Below, in pieces: positions 1 to 12,429 of a stretch of 64,000 nt of DNA. The position numbers were made by a program, and so were the translations under genes. Location of the stretch: assembly GCA_039619475.1 (NCBI GenBank), contig CM077115.1:156091774-156155773 (forward strand), in the 5' to 3' direction. The DNA is from Icerya purchasi (taxonomy: Eukaryota; Arthropoda; Insecta; Hemiptera; Monophlebidae). The stretch's first letter is position 1; each line of letters opens with the position of its first letter. The notes under the pieces were generated by a model, which saw nothing but the letters and a program-made list of their open reading frames with translations, was not told the origin of the DNA and searched no databases.

Positions 1-148
1 CAGCTTTTATTTTATTTTTTTAACCTTCACGGAATGTTTATTTTTGCTATTATCATATTGAGTCGTGAAATTTCACGTCTACTTACATTGACATATAAAT
101 ATTATTAGTTTAGAAATAAATCTTATTAATTTGGTTTCTTTGTATTAG

Positions 149-300
149 ATCGAAACAGTAGTTGGAGAGCAAATTCAGAACAAGCCGATAGTGATCCATT
201 ATCATCAGACCTTAATGATTCTATACAGATTATGTGCAATGATCTATCACTGGCTGTTTCTACGGCAGATGTTAAAGACATTTTCAAAAAATTAAATGAG
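149..300 (+). CDS. Deaf1: Deaf1 exon (first in window)
   Basis: Preceded by a pyrimidine-rich tract and TTAG, followed by GTATAT. It enters in phase with two bases completing a codon from an upstream exon, then encodes 50 residues rich in Ser, Asp and Asn, beginning [20 protein letters not shown] and ending KDIFKKLNE. No domain is recognised. The open frame joins the next exon without a split codon. Confidence 0.75.
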
Positions 301-3300
301 GTATATTTACATACTCGTTGACGATAAAACTAATTTATAATAACAACGGTAATATGAAAAAGGTTACGAAATAAATAACTAAAGTAACAGAAATTGCTAC
401 ACAAACTAGATATTATCTTTTTTTTTTTTTAATAGCATATTTAATTGCAATTTACTCTTCAATAGGTATATTAAAAAAACTATTATCCGGGATGGTTAAT
501 GAGGTCTGAGGGATCAGGTTTATATATATATTTGTAAGAAGTTTCATACTCTTGGCAGGTCGTTGAGAGATTATGAAAATATACGAGTGTATATATATAC
601 ATATATATGCGTTCGTACGTGTGTGTGTATGTACGAATGGGCCTATAAATATGGTAAAAAATTATTCATACATTTTTTAAAATAAAATCAAAGATATATT
701 TAGGTCATACGGGCTGTGAGCACGCAGGATACCCATTTTTCATTAAGATATTAGGACCGCTCTAAAAGTTTTTGATTTTGTAAAAGAAATATGAAAAGTA
801 AGAAATAATATTAAAAGGTTGTGTGTCTCAATACCCCTGACAGATATATGTTAAGTATTAAGAAAATAATACAAATAAAAACACCGAAAATGTAGTACTA
901 GAAAATGAGTGGCAAGATTAAATAAACAAAATACAAAATTTGACGGGGTGCTCTCACACTGAGTAATGTAGAGGGAAATATGAACTTTTTATTATATCAA
1001 GTGTATAAGTATGAAACGCGTATTATTTTTTCAAAAAAAAAAAGTTGTTAAATTCGAAAAAGGGTAAAAAGTGATTAAACATCTGAAATTTCCATGGTGG
1101 ATATGATTAGAAAAAATAATTTACGGTAGACACCGTGTTATAAAAATTATTTTATTTTAATGCTTAACGTTTCGGACAGCTTACACTGTGACCATCATCA
1201 TAATCGAACTAAAGCAACAGAACGAAAGAAGAAGAAGAAAGAAGAAAAAGATTTATTTGTACACCTTCGATATATAATACAATACAGAAATTTAATAGGA
1301 ATAATTATCCGTACGGAAAGAGAATTCTTACCGGATATGGGCATGCCAGTTAATAATTTACTTAATACTAGTTAACTTAATAGTATTTAATTTGCAGGAA
1401 AAGTTACGAAGTACAAAACCTGCTCGCATGAACAACCAAACTTACAATAAAATGATTAATTAGTAATTTAATCTACGCCAGTATTAACCTGCCCACTGGA
1501 ATTAGAACGCAGCTGCTTAGTTAAATACGAGGGAACTAAATTAATTACTTATAACAGCTTAAAAGTACTAATTATATAACGCTTATTTTCTTATAATGTC
1601 GCTAAGACACAAAAGTTGCAAAGTATTTCTTTAAATGTCAGTAAGATGTGTAACAGAACGAAAATTATGGTTGACAATAGTGATAAAAATGAAAAAAATA
1701 TACGCCACGGAAACCTCAAGCCGATAAAAATACCTAAACACAAGAAGGAAACAACCAACAAAAAAAGATACAAGGGAAAAAAACCAAATAAAAAACAAGT
1801 ATAGAAATCGGCGAAAAAATATCGGTAACCGCCGAAAATTCCTAAACGAAGACGAAAGAGGAAAATACGAACGAACAAGTAGAAAAGAAATATATAAACT
1901 CAGAAAAACACAAGAAAAAACAGCCGAAAATTCCTAAACAAAGATAAAAAAGGAAAATATGAACAACCTACGAGTTAAAAAAGAAAAAAAAATGGTTTAC
2001 TCAAAGTATGCTCCTGGGTAGTTACAAATTTTTTTCATCTTTCAGGCAGTTTGTGAATACCACGCCCGTAAAAGTCGTCCACTTTTTCTGCGAACCATTC
2101 ATCGATCCATTTTTTCACAATTTCGTACGAGCCAAAGCGCTACTCAGCAAGTGCATGACTCATCGATGCAAACAAGCGGTAGTGGGAAGGGACCAAGTTT
2201 GGTGAATAAGCCGCATGGGCTAGCACTTCCCAGCTGAGTGCTCCCAACGTGTCGCGAACTGATTTTGCTGTATGTGACGGAACATTGTCATGAATAAAAA
2301 TTACTTTGTATTGTCTTTTTTGATATTCTGGTCGTTTTTTGAGCATCGAACAACTTAAATCGATTAATTGCTGTTGGTAGCGTTTAGTATTAACCGGTTC
2401 ATCAGACATTAACAGCTCATACATAATAAAGCACACCCTTTTGGTCCCACCAAACACAGAGCACCGTCTTTCTGCTCAAGCGATTTTGTCTTACGGTTGA
2501 TGTAGATAGTGCGTCTGGGTCTACCAATGATCTTTTCCGTTCGGTATTTTCAAAATAAATCCACTTTTCATCTGCAGTAACGATATGATGCAAAAACGAC
2601 TTTCTTTTATATCGTTGGAATAAAATTTCACATGTATTTTTGCGCTTCTCCATCTGCTTCTCGGACAACTCATACAGTGCCCATCTTTAGAATCTTTCTC
2701 GTCTTTCCTAGGTGATTGAAAACAATTTGTTGACTAACGCATAATTGCTCTGAGAGTTGTTTCCGTATCCATACATCGTCTTCGTTCAACAATGCTTACA
2801 ATTCTACATTTTCGTACCTTTTTGGCGGCTTCCCGTATTCCTTGTCAGTAACATCAGAGTTACCACTTTTGAAACATCGAATCGATCATTCATATGTATC
2901 TTACGATAAAGCGTGTTCACTATAAACTTTTTGAAGCAATCGGTATGATTCAGCAGCAGTTTTTTTCAAATGAAAGTAAAAAATTAATACTGTTCGCGAT
3001 TTCTCTTTATTTGACACAAATTTCGACATATTGGTCACAGCAAAACAATACTACGCAGACACTTTTTCAATTTATCATTGATGCACGTTTGACACATATT
3101 GATGGCGCAACAAATTGCCATATTTGTCTAATCTTTATATGTACTATACACTACATTGGTGAACATCTGGTTTCTCAAATCCGCATTTCTTACTTGTGCG
3201 CCTGATATATACATCTGTACATATATATATTTTTAAGCTAATAATTCGGGGGTGGATGCCAACTGGTAACTATTTTAGGATATATATGAACATGCGTCTC

Positions 3301-6300
3301 CGAGTAATTGGCCAATTGTTAACCGGAACCCAAGCGATATTGGCCAACCGGTAACTAATATCCGAACATCAAGATACATAACAAATTTTATGAAAGTGCA
3401 TAATTTCGACCGGTGTTTCTTAACTTTTTCTTTGTACTGGACCGTCCATTAAACTCTTGTTTATTTTCTCCCACTTAATAAGTACAGACTGGAGATGACA
3501 GTTCGAATTTCATTAGGCTGTGTCAAAGATTACGAATTATTATTCACTTTAACAGAAAAATATTAAATTATTAACCGCATCGCTGTTATGTTATTTATGT
3601 AATTGAATATACGTTAATTGGTTTTATAAGAGAACATTTGTAAATTTAATTTATCGATGAGAAATAAAACAGTAAGAAATAAAAATGAAAATGCGGTAAT
3701 TAATAAAATAAAACAAGATCAATTAAAAATTTACATTTGCATAATAATAAATTCAATACATTCCCATTTTGAACTTATAATATCATCGCGATATATTTTT
3801 CCTGCAGCATTCCTGTAAATGTAACGCGTGCTTAAAAATATTTGTGTCATTGTCGCTCATTTCCGAAATTTTTTAAAACTCAGTAAGTTTCCACCTTTTA
3901 TTTGTTATCAGACATATTTAAATTCGTCCTAAAAAAAACTCCCACGAAGAGTAAAAATCGCCGCGATGATGTATAGTTTGTATTTATAACGATCCCATTT
4001 CAAATTAGTTTAGGTTCTAGGCCGTCGTTTCATTTTATTTTTTTAACTTCTACAAAAAGAAAATTGATAAGTATATGTTAACATCGGTGTTTAAAGTATA
4101 TGCGTTGATATGAGTATAGTGATATGAACACGGTCAAGATAAAAATTTGGAAACGAAAAATATTTCCTCCCATTAAAGAAGAATTTTACATTCAAATAAA
4201 TTATAATACTTCTATGTAGCGCAAACTAAAAAAATTAAACTAAAAATATTTATTTTTAAGCGTATTTGTATATAATTTCGGCAAATATATGCCTTTACGT
4301 TATAAAACTTCGAGTAGGTTTTCTTATTTTTTCTAATTAATAGTGGTTCGTAAGCGAGTTATTGGTTTTTACTAGTCGAGAATAAAACGATCTCAACTTT
4401 TTACTGGTTCATGGACGGAGCATAATAAAAGAAACATTGAGAAGCATGAACAGGCCGTCGTCGTGATAAGTTTTGCTTATGTGTTAAAATCACAAAGAAA
4501 TTATCCGATTATTTTTTGGTTACGAGTTGGAGTGTCTTCCTTAATTATCTTTGAAATTTATTGACCAATTCCCTAATTTGGTTATTTAAAAAATCAAAAA
4601 ACGGCTTATTTCCAATCAATTCTAAAAATTACTTATAAAAGCGACTAACATTAGTTGGTTCTAAAAGTGACCGATATTTATTAGCTGTTAAGCCACTTTC
4701 GTGATTTGTTTAAAAAATTTATAATATTTAAAATTTGTAATGACATAGTATTTAAATTAATTTTTTTTGTAATTATTTTTAATTATTTTTAATGCCAAAT
4801 TTCATTATTATACTTTTTGTATTTTATTATAAATCAAAACACTAACATTAGTTCTAAATAATGTATTCGCAGCGTGTTTGTTAATTCATAGTTTAAAATA
4901 TTTAGCACAATCAAGTGAAATACTAAAAAGCGAACGACCAAGTCTTTTCATCCAAAGAATGAACAAACAGCATATTAACTATCATCCGCGTATTATCAAT
5001 AATACCGATATCTCTGTATATATTCTTAAAAACTCAAAACACTGTATATCTAATTGCAGCGATTAGCGGCTCAATATAATAACCATTCACACACACACAC
5101 ACAAACATACATACTATACACACACAAACACAATATGTGAGACTTGACTATATATATAACTTGATCTTTCGGATCTGGCCATAAGAGCACTCCTATGAGG
5201 AAGTGATACTTGTGTATAATTTTCACAGAAGATTTGATTTTAGTTAACTATGTTATTTTGTTTGTAAAATAAAATAAATGTTTTATAAGGCGTATAAAAA
5301 AGGGATACAGATGAAACGTTACGGGATATTTGATACAGAAACGTTATTCAAAAATGTTACATTATTTTTCATATTTCTCCTGGTGTAAAAATTACATATT
5401 AATATGTGTGTGTGTAAAGTATGTATGTATGTATGCATATGTTTTATCCATCGAAGAAAAAATTTTCTCGTTATTATTTTACATTTAAAAATTAGTGAAA
5501 ATGCAAAAAGGTATACACAGTTTTGCTTAATTCATATATCGATGCTACAGTATTAATCCCCTTCAATGTTATCATAACCTTTTACTGTGTAAATTTTAAA
5601 AAAAATGTTTTTATCGATCGATTTTAATTATTTCGAATGTGAATAAAGTAACTTCATACTTTTTAATGCAGTTTTTAAAATATCTACGAAAATTAAATGA
5701 ATTTTTACTAATCTGTTATAGGTATCTTCCAGTATGATTAAAATAGCTCACAGTGTAAAGAATGCAATTAAAACGTTGGAGATTAAATGGAATTTCGAGC
5801 AACAGCAGATGCTGTCTAAACAAAGAAGTCGCAGTGAAATAATTGTTAAATCGTAAGAACTTTTTTTACTCGCTAATACAACATAGCTAGTTATTCTCAT
5901 CTGCATAAAATTGCAATATACTGACTTCGCGATTAGACTATTCTGGTAATTTACTGTTAAGCTTCTCCATTGGTATTTTTCTTTTTTTTTTTTTTTTTTT
6001 TGAAAAAAAGTAAATTTCACTAGCAACGCACTATATCTCACTTTTAATCGTTGCAACTGTGTCTGACAGAAGATTTTATATTTCTGAAAACTCGCATGTT
6101 AATAAATAGGTACGGAGAATATTTTTTTAAAACTTTCTATGATTGAACAAATGCTGCAATTATTTCTTTGATAATTTCTATTCTATAACTTAATATTTCA
6201 TCACTAAATTTAGAAACAACATTCTCAATGATGCGATTAATTTATTCTGCGAATAAAACATTCGCGCGTTTTGTTGCAATTCGTAATGAAAAATGGGATT

Positions 6301-9300
6301 TTCAAAAAAAAAAAAAAAAAAAAGAAATAAAGTGATATTATTTGCCGTTACGAAGAGCGGAAAAGGACCATGGAGAGTCGGCATGGTGGCTATTTTCCGG
6401 AAAATTGGAAAACTTTTGGAAATCTGGAAATTTGAAGAACATCTGGAATACTCGTGTGTTATGTGGCGTGCAAAATTTGAAATTACTAAAAATGATTGCA
6501 ATTCCTCCCTATGGTTAAAAAGTCTCATTAGATTTGCTAGTAATCAAAACAATAAAACAGGAGATTATGGTAATAATGAATTTTATATGTATGTGTTGAC
6601 ATGAAATAAAAATTACATTCAGCGATTTGAGATTTCATCGGGATTATTTATATGAGAGCGTGAAAAAAACGTATTACGAAATATTTGAAAATTATGTATT
6701 TTTTGTATTTGGCTATTATTTTGTAAGTCGTGTAAAACTAAAAAAAAATGGAAAACCGATAAAGGAAAATTTATTTTGGAAAAAAAAGTACTCACCCTAA
6801 TCTATTCGTTCGTTAGCTCGATTACGAACGTCGAGACCACCTATCTGTACAATCTAGCTGTACAGAACAGGTAGCGTTCTTGGCAATTATTACTCGCCCT
6901 AATAGAAGATAAAAATACGGTTATGACTAAACAAAAAAAAAAAAAAAACCCACTAAATTCCAGACCGCCAAGTGTAGAAGAATAAGGATCTTGATAGCAG
7001 TTCCAATAATTCCTTCGCTAATAAATTAAATTTTTGTTTCGCATAATTAAACAGAACAGAAAAAGAACAGGCAAGAAAGTTTATGATCGGTTAGCTGGTT
7101 TAATTATCGACCGATTAAATTTTCCGAGTAAAATAAAAATATAAGAAGAAGAAATAGAGCGCGATATTTATACTCATTACTCTATATACAACTTGACTGA
7201 AGCGATGTATAAAGTGTCACTGAATCACTCAATACTGCAACTACGGGGTGTTGCTGTAACTTATTTGAATAAATCTTGCCAATAATCTGACCTTTGCATT
7301 TAGAATTGCTTACTTAAATTTAACGTGTTTAGTTCGTATAAACGGGAAATATGTATGTTTCCGCTGCTAGTAATTTAGGTGAAATTTTTAAAAGCAGTTT
7401 TACTTTGTTGCGTGTGTTTTTTCCCTTGTATAAAAGTTACAATTTTTTCTCAATTTACTATTGTAACGGTTCCTGTAAGCTGAAAAGATTATCAAATAAT
7501 AATTTATACAGCTTAAGTAAAGTAAGCCTCGTACCCTTGACAGGGCGTTGGGGATTGTGAAGTTAAGGTTCACAACAGTGTACTAAGCCCAAAGGGCAGT
7601 AATGAGGATAGAGGGGCTAGTTCCGTTCTCCCGACTGTCTTTACTTTCCCAGATTTTTTTGGTACCCAATTATTTCAGGCTAGGTAAACCTAGAAGCGAC
7701 TCTTATACGTTAGCAGCCCGTAATAGTTTTGTATTACTAGTTCATTTATTTAACTGAACACTATTTTTCTTCAGGTTACATATTTCAAAAATATTTCATC
7801 TTCGTAAATTCATAACAAGAATAGAAAAAAATCACATTTTTACCAGAAAAAAATAAAAATTTGTTTAAGAAATAGTTTTTATTGAATTATTTCCAACATA
7901 TACAAAAACCTTAATTTTGAATTTTCAGTTACCAATATGTGTATATATAAATATGTATAAATTTAGGGTGGGTGATTTATCTTGCAACCCTGCAGTAGCG
8001 TTGTGAATGCGCAGCTTAATAATAAAACTGGTTGATGCGGCAACCATGGTTAGCCTTAGTGTTGATTCATTGTTAGTTTAGACGAGTTGCAAAGCATTTA
8101 GTGTATTTCTTATTTAGTGACGTGTGTTTCTGTGTTTTAATATTGCTTCGTAATTTTTCAAAAAAAAAAAAAAAAAAAAAAAGGTCAAAATCTGTATCTT
8201 CCGATGCCGAAAAGGCGTTTATTATTGAACATTATTTTAGTGAAAAATAGTAGGTGGTGTGTTCAGAAGAAGTTTAAAAACAAATTCGCAAACTCTCGTA
8301 TAACTCACAGCAGAGAAACAGACTGACATTCACACTAGTATCGAACAAGCTTCAGGTTGCAAGATAAGTCCCCCGTGAGTTTGCAAGGGATCTTTGTTCG
8401 TTCAACGTAGCCGCTACTAACTGTATGCTCGGTACGAAATCTTTCAACAATTCCCGTTATCCTGCTTTTATGGTATATGAGAGTTTCCGAATTCGTTTTT
8501 AAACTTCTTCTGAACACACACCTACTATTTTTCACTAAAATAATGTTCAATAATAAACGCTCTTTCGGCATCGGAAAATACAGACTTTGACCCTTTCTTT
8601 TTTCTTTTTTTTTTTTTTTTTGAAAAATACAGTATAAGATTAGCTATTTTTACTACACAAATGCTCCAAACACGCAGAACAACATTGTTCTTGAATATGA
8701 AGCGTATTTTCTTTTGTGCACAATTCTTGTTTCTGGTCAGCGGTTGGAAAATATTTTGCGTGTTCAATGTGCATTATTCTATTTATTTTGATGCGTTCAA
8801 AGCGTTCTTACGCGAGTCAAACGCGGCATAACATTAGCGTACAAAACGAACGTTTACAAAAGAGGATGGATACCGTTCGTTTCAAAGCGGCCAAAAAAGT
8901 ATTATTTATAACATTTCACCAGCTATTGACACACGTAATTATTTTAATTTTATCGCGCAAACTTTATTGTACAAGTACATTCTGACGAGAAATGTAGATT
9001 ACGAAAATTAATTTCTAGGCTGTAATGATTTCGTAAAAATAAAAAAAAAAATAATATTATTGTCTTGAAGTGGTTTAATTATTTACTCGTCCATATTTTC
9101 ATGGGGCAATGTACACGGTAAAATTAGGATAATGGCGATAATTCGAAATAAGAAGGCTCGATTGTGGCGTTTTACCGAAACATAGTCCTTTATACACTTT
9201 TTTTTCTTCTTTTACAAATATGTATTATTGCTTTTTAAACTATGAGCATATACTGCCGAATACACCATATGGTGCGGAAAATGGGACATTTACAAAAAGA

Positions 9301-12138
9301 GGAATGTAACATTATTACAAGTAACACGCGACATGCAGTAGGAAGAAACATGCTTGGGATATCATTGAAAGATCGGTTGAAAAGCGCAGCAATATTGAAG
9401 ATAACCAAAATGGCTGATGTCGCAAAAAGAACGGCGAAACTGAAGTGGAGATATATACTGGCCATGTCATAGTTAGAGCAGTTGAAATCGTGAATTGCTG
9501 CAATGGCGATCGTAGAATATGAAGGAAATTTAAAAAAAAAAAAACAGCCGTGAGAATGGACAAAACCAAATGGATAGGTACAGCAATGAACCGGAAGTTA
9601 ATGGAAGACTATAACCTCTGTTGAAGAGTGAGCGCAAAAAGGTTCTAATAAAGAAGAAAAAGCCGTGGAATGTTAGATACACTGCGTGCTATATTAATTT
9701 AATTTTTTATGGCGTATTTTACGTCGGAGTTATTTAATTTGTTCGGCGCTTTCAAACTATTAAAACCCTAGTAAAAATATAATTGCCACAATATAACTAC
9801 GTAGTATGAATTATCGAAATTTCAATATCATGAGACAATAAAACTTTAAATTACAGGTGGCCGCTGGAAGAAAGTTTATCGGACGATAATGCGGTTAAAC
9901 TTGCTTTGCACCCTAGAACTGGCACTGAATTAAAACGAGTAAGTATTATCGGAAGTAGCGGCCACTAACTCGTATATATATATATTTTTTTTTTTTTTTT
10001 TGTTTTATCCTAGCTCAGAAATGGTAGGAAAAAGAATTTCAATTATATATAGGCTCGGTCGGAGATATTGATTAAATAAAAGAACTAAGGATCGATACAA
10101 CGGAAGTTGACAAGAATGATAAGATATAAGAGGTACAATAAGGATTGGTCTTAAGTGACGACAGAGCAGAATACAGAGTGGCATGTTCATTCACGAGGGG
10201 GGATGGACATTCGAAGAAGATGTGGTCAAGATCGCCAGCGGCTATGTCATTGGGATGAAAATGATAATTAGAAAAGAGTGCAAAAAAAGTACGAAAACGT
10301 GAGGAAGGAACGAAAGTATGATTAAAACGTAAATTAATGAACGGTAAAACGATCGTAAAACCCACGTCGTGTAGGAAGATTAAGTTGAATATGGATAGAT
10401 AGAAGGAAAGTTGGTTGGAAAAGGAAGAGGTCTCACCGGAATCTGGTGTGAAACCTTTTAATCAGAAGTAGGAATTTTGGTGAAATAAAAGCTGGAAGAC
10501 ACAGCAATCTGAGCCAAGGAATCTGCCATTTCATTAATCTCTATCACCGTATGGCTAGAAACCCAGAGCAAAACTAATATGGATAGAATGTTTATAATGT
10601 ATAAAATCGAATTCGGATTCGCTAATTTTATTCTTATATTTATTTCACGTGTGTGTGTGTGTGTGTGTTTCAAAATTAGATATATATTTTAAGAACAGTG
10701 CATTTGTGACGCGTCAAATATTGTTAGATACTCGAAACATTTTTAACGGTCACATATATCTTCAGATTTTTTCAGCGAAATAAGTCTAACGTAAACTTAA
10801 ATGTGCGAGTAGGAGCGAATTAAGAAAAAAAGGAATCGCCTACAGCTAATAATTTCAATTTCATTGACTACCGGATCCTTGAGCCATTGCGCATTCCAAA
10901 TAAATTAATATGAAATTTTCATCGATTACTGCTACGCTGGAGGTTGCTGATCCGTAAAACGCGTGTCTGCTAGACGTGAGACTGTGCAGAGTAGTTCAGA
11001 ACTCTTTAATAATCTGAGAATTTTTCCTTTCAAATATTATTTACAGAGTGGCCACTCAACTTCCGAAGTAATTTGGAATTTTTGTTGTAAAACTGGGAAA
11101 AAAAGTAAAGTTTTGATAAAAAGAAATCATTTGAAGCGAAAAATGAATGCATTTTCCAGTGTACTTTACTAAATAATAAATTACGGAGTTTTTTTTTTAT
11201 TTGTACAAAAATGCTGAGGCGATCAAACATGATCGATAGAGTAACAAAAACACAATTCTATTCTTTCTTTTACGATTAGCCTCTAATTTTTCGATTAAAA
11301 GACTTTTTCTATGAAGGCAGGTCTATTTTCACGATGAGTAATGTTTATATTTATTACCAGAGTACATTTTAGTTAAAATTTTACCGAAACTTTTTATTAT
11401 GCATTTCAGTTTATTGAGAGGGTTGAACCCCCCTCTCATTAAAACTTTTGGACGGACTTGAGTTCCGTAAACCGTTTGAAGTCAGCGTGTATAATTTTAC
11501 AAATGTAAATATTAGATTTCGAATAAATTTTACGAGTCGAAACTGTTTAAATGGGGAAAGGTTACTACTGCTGCAGTCGACCTGTTTTGGAAACTTCATT
11601 ATTAACTTTTGCAATGATAAAGTAATCATATATCGCTTGAGTTCATTAGTGGAACGGTAAAATATTTAAAATGCAAATAAAAAACAACTTCAAAAAACCA
11701 AAAAAATTTAATTTGCAATTTTTTTTATTTTCACTGATATTTTATTTGCCTTCGTTTCAATTTGTTGTTACACAAGTGGAAGAACGTCTGTGTAAATTCT
11801 TTACTGTACAATCTCAGTAACCAGGAAATCGAGAAAATTTAGACCAGGAAAACCGGAAAGTTAAAAATCATATTTGTTGAGTGGTCATCGTGATTTAGCT
11901 TGGATAATTTTCGTCTTTCATTTGTAAGGAGTATTTGTGTTATACGGTACGTCTAACGTACAATTTTCGATGTTTTTAGTGTGTCAATTGTAATCGTGAA
12001 GCCTACGCGGAATGTTCCACATGTCGAACTACGCCGTATTGTTCGACATTCTGCCAAAGAAAAGACTGGCCGGTTCACCAAGTGAATTGCGGTAGTTCCC
12101 AAAGTGAATCGGATATCATGCTAATCGTCGGCGAATGA
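149..12138 (+). CDS. Deaf1: Deaf1, last four coding exons (partial gene, 5' part outside window)
   Basis: Sequence-specific nuclear transcription factor, homologue of Drosophila Deaf1 and vertebrate DEAF1. Four exons (149-300, 5722-5852, 9857-9938, 11980-12138) join in one open frame of 173 residues, and each internal junction has an AG acceptor and GT donor with matching phase. The last exon encodes a full MYND finger with spacing C-x2-C-x7-C-x2-C-x5-C-x3-C-x7-H-x3-C and the DEAF1-like stretch [11 protein letters not shown]. In the family the MYND finger is a C-terminal protein-protein contact module, and the DNA-binding SAND domain lies upstream, so it should be left of this window. The stop is 15 residues past the last zinc ligand, as expected for the family. 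Introns of 5.4, 4.0 and 2.0 kb hold transposon remnants on both strands. The Deaf1 name rests on the MYND segment; the three upstream exons fit by phase and position, not by a recognised domain. Confidence 0.88.
995..3207 (-). mobile_element. Decayed mariner element, with an extra ~1 kb at its 3' side
   Basis: The transposase reads on the minus strand from an ATG at 3029 ([24 protein letters not shown]) through TADEKWIYF near 2585 and VIFIHDN near 2295 to a KLPERW-like end near 2035. It has several frame breaks, one between 2417 and 2457. The spacing from the HDN aspartate to the third catalytic position is 34 residues, as in D,D34D mariners, but that position reads PSHY, so the aspartate is lost. 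A 26-bp end at 995-1020 (TATCAAGTGTATAAGTATGA...) matches 20 of 26 bases of the inverted end at 3207-3182, both next to TA. An ordinary mariner is about 1.3 kb, so 1021-1985 is probably a later insertion or a nested end. It is inactive and lies antisense inside a Deaf1 intron. Confidence 0.82.
3210..5721. other. Rest of Deaf1 intron, no gene seen
   Basis: AT-rich intron sequence with a CA/TA microsatellite near 5088-5135 and a short TATG run near 5415-5430. I see no coding signature. Confidence 0.5.
5722..5852 (+). CDS. Deaf1: Deaf1 exon (second in window)
   Basis: The acceptor is TTATAG at 5716-5721 and the donor is GTAAGA at 5853. It encodes 43 residues beginning [20 protein letters not shown] plus two bases of a serine codon. 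The helix-friendly, Gln- and Lys-rich composition would suit the amphipathic region that precedes the MYND finger in DEAF1. A second AG at 5731-5732 is out of phase, so the upstream acceptor is preferred. Confidence 0.75.
7520..7690 (+). repeat. Dispersed repeat, SINE-like, copy 1
   Basis: Shares an ordered series of blocks with 25755-25935 on the other strand: GATTGTGAAGTTAAGGTTCA, a CTAAG block, a CTAGTT block and TTTCCCAGATTT followed by GGTA. The two copies are clearly related but diverged. It is GC-richer than the surrounding intron. The family is not identified; no convincing tRNA boxes were found, so SINE is only a possibility. Confidence 0.5.
7966..8376 (+). mobile_element. Short mariner-like element A with DUF4817-type HTH remnant
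   Basis: The left end GGGTGATTTATCTTGCAACC at 7972 is mirrored by GGTTGCAAGATAAGTCCCCC at 8354-8373, giving a roughly 410-bp unit with imperfect terminal inverted repeats. Inside, after a long A run (8160-8182), lies coding-like sequence for an HTH N-terminus ([14 protein letters not shown] type, as in the DUF4817 domain of Tc1/mariner-like transposases). The catalytic domain is absent. It is a non-autonomous deletion derivative. Confidence 0.6.
8377..8660 (-). mobile_element. Inverted partner B of the DUF4817-like element
   Basis: Minus-strand sequence 8600-8480 matches plus-strand 8184-8306 at roughly 90% over about 120 bases, including the A run and TTTTTC before it. Protein traces are [18 protein letters not shown] and, in another frame, [18 protein letters not shown], the typical HTH pattern of the family. 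It directly abuts the right end of element A, so the two make a fold-back structure. No outer inverted end was found to the right. Confidence 0.6.
9330..9660 (+). mobile_element. LINE 3' fragment, RTE/CR1-like RT C-terminus
   Basis: Translates to [17 protein letters not shown] sequence near 9340-9390, then [14 protein letters not shown], the conserved C-terminal block of endonuclease-reverse transcriptase LINEs (usually followed by W.GHV.R). The frame breaks around 9465. It is a dead fragment in sense orientation inside a Deaf1 intron. Confidence 0.65.
9857..9938 (+). CDS. Deaf1: Deaf1 exon (third in window)
   Basis: The acceptor is TTACAG and the donor is GTAAGT. The first base completes the split serine codon from the previous exon; 27 more residues follow ([11 protein letters not shown] ... 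GTELKR). The exon ends on a codon boundary, matching the phase of the MYND exon. Confidence 0.78.
9987..10640 (-). mobile_element. LINE 3' end with RNase H remnant and poly(A) tail
   Basis: On the minus strand, 10640-10450 reads [20 protein letters not shown], the RNase H signature (WVPSH.GI.GNE.AD.LA) of I/R1-like LINEs. It is followed by a [10 protein letters not shown] motif near 10220. The fragment ends in a T run on the plus strand (9987-10001), which is the element's poly(A) tail. It is 5'-truncated and has frame breaks. Confidence 0.7.
10641..11979. other. Rest of Deaf1 last intron, no gene seen
   Basis: Holds a GT microsatellite at about 10651-10668 and a short hairpin near 11413-11439 (GAGAGGG ... 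CCCTCTC). Otherwise it is AT-rich with no coding signature. Confidence 0.5.
11980..12138 (+). CDS. Deaf1: Deaf1 terminal exon: MYND zinc finger
   Basis: Begins directly with the first zinc-ligand cysteine after TTTTTAG and runs 52 residues to TGA. All eight ligands of the MYND finger are present (C1, C4, C12, C15, C21, C25, H33, C37 of the exon). The stretch [11 protein letters not shown] is close to vertebrate DEAF1. The exon border sits exactly at the domain border, so one exon delivers the whole finger. Confidence 0.93.
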   Translation, partial: CVNCNREAYAECSTCRTTPYCSTFCQRKDWPVHQVNCGSSQSESDIMLIVGE

Positions 12139-12395
12139 AATTATTCACTAACGCGAATACGTTAAAAAGTCAAAACCCATATTTATATTGTTTCGTTTTA
12201 TTATTATTTTATAGTTAAATGTGCGCTAACGTACAATAAAAGCGAATGCGAAATACATTTTCATGCGTTATGCAATTGTCGATATAAATGTTATATATTG
12301 TTTACGCAATGTAGAGTAGTACGAAAGGAATTACCATTGTTTTTTGTTCTTTTTTTTTTCTTCGTTTGTAAATATAATTTATATAGTATCGTTTG

Positions 12396-12401
12396 AATAA
12401 A
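12396..12401 (+). terminator. Possible poly(A) signal of Deaf1
   Basis: AATAAA about 260 bases after the Deaf1 stop, in AT-rich DNA. Another AATAAA-like site lies near 12234. Such hexamers are common in this base composition, so transcript data would be needed to choose. Confidence 0.3.
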
Positions 12402-12429
12402 AACTATCAATAATGTAAATTAAACGTCA

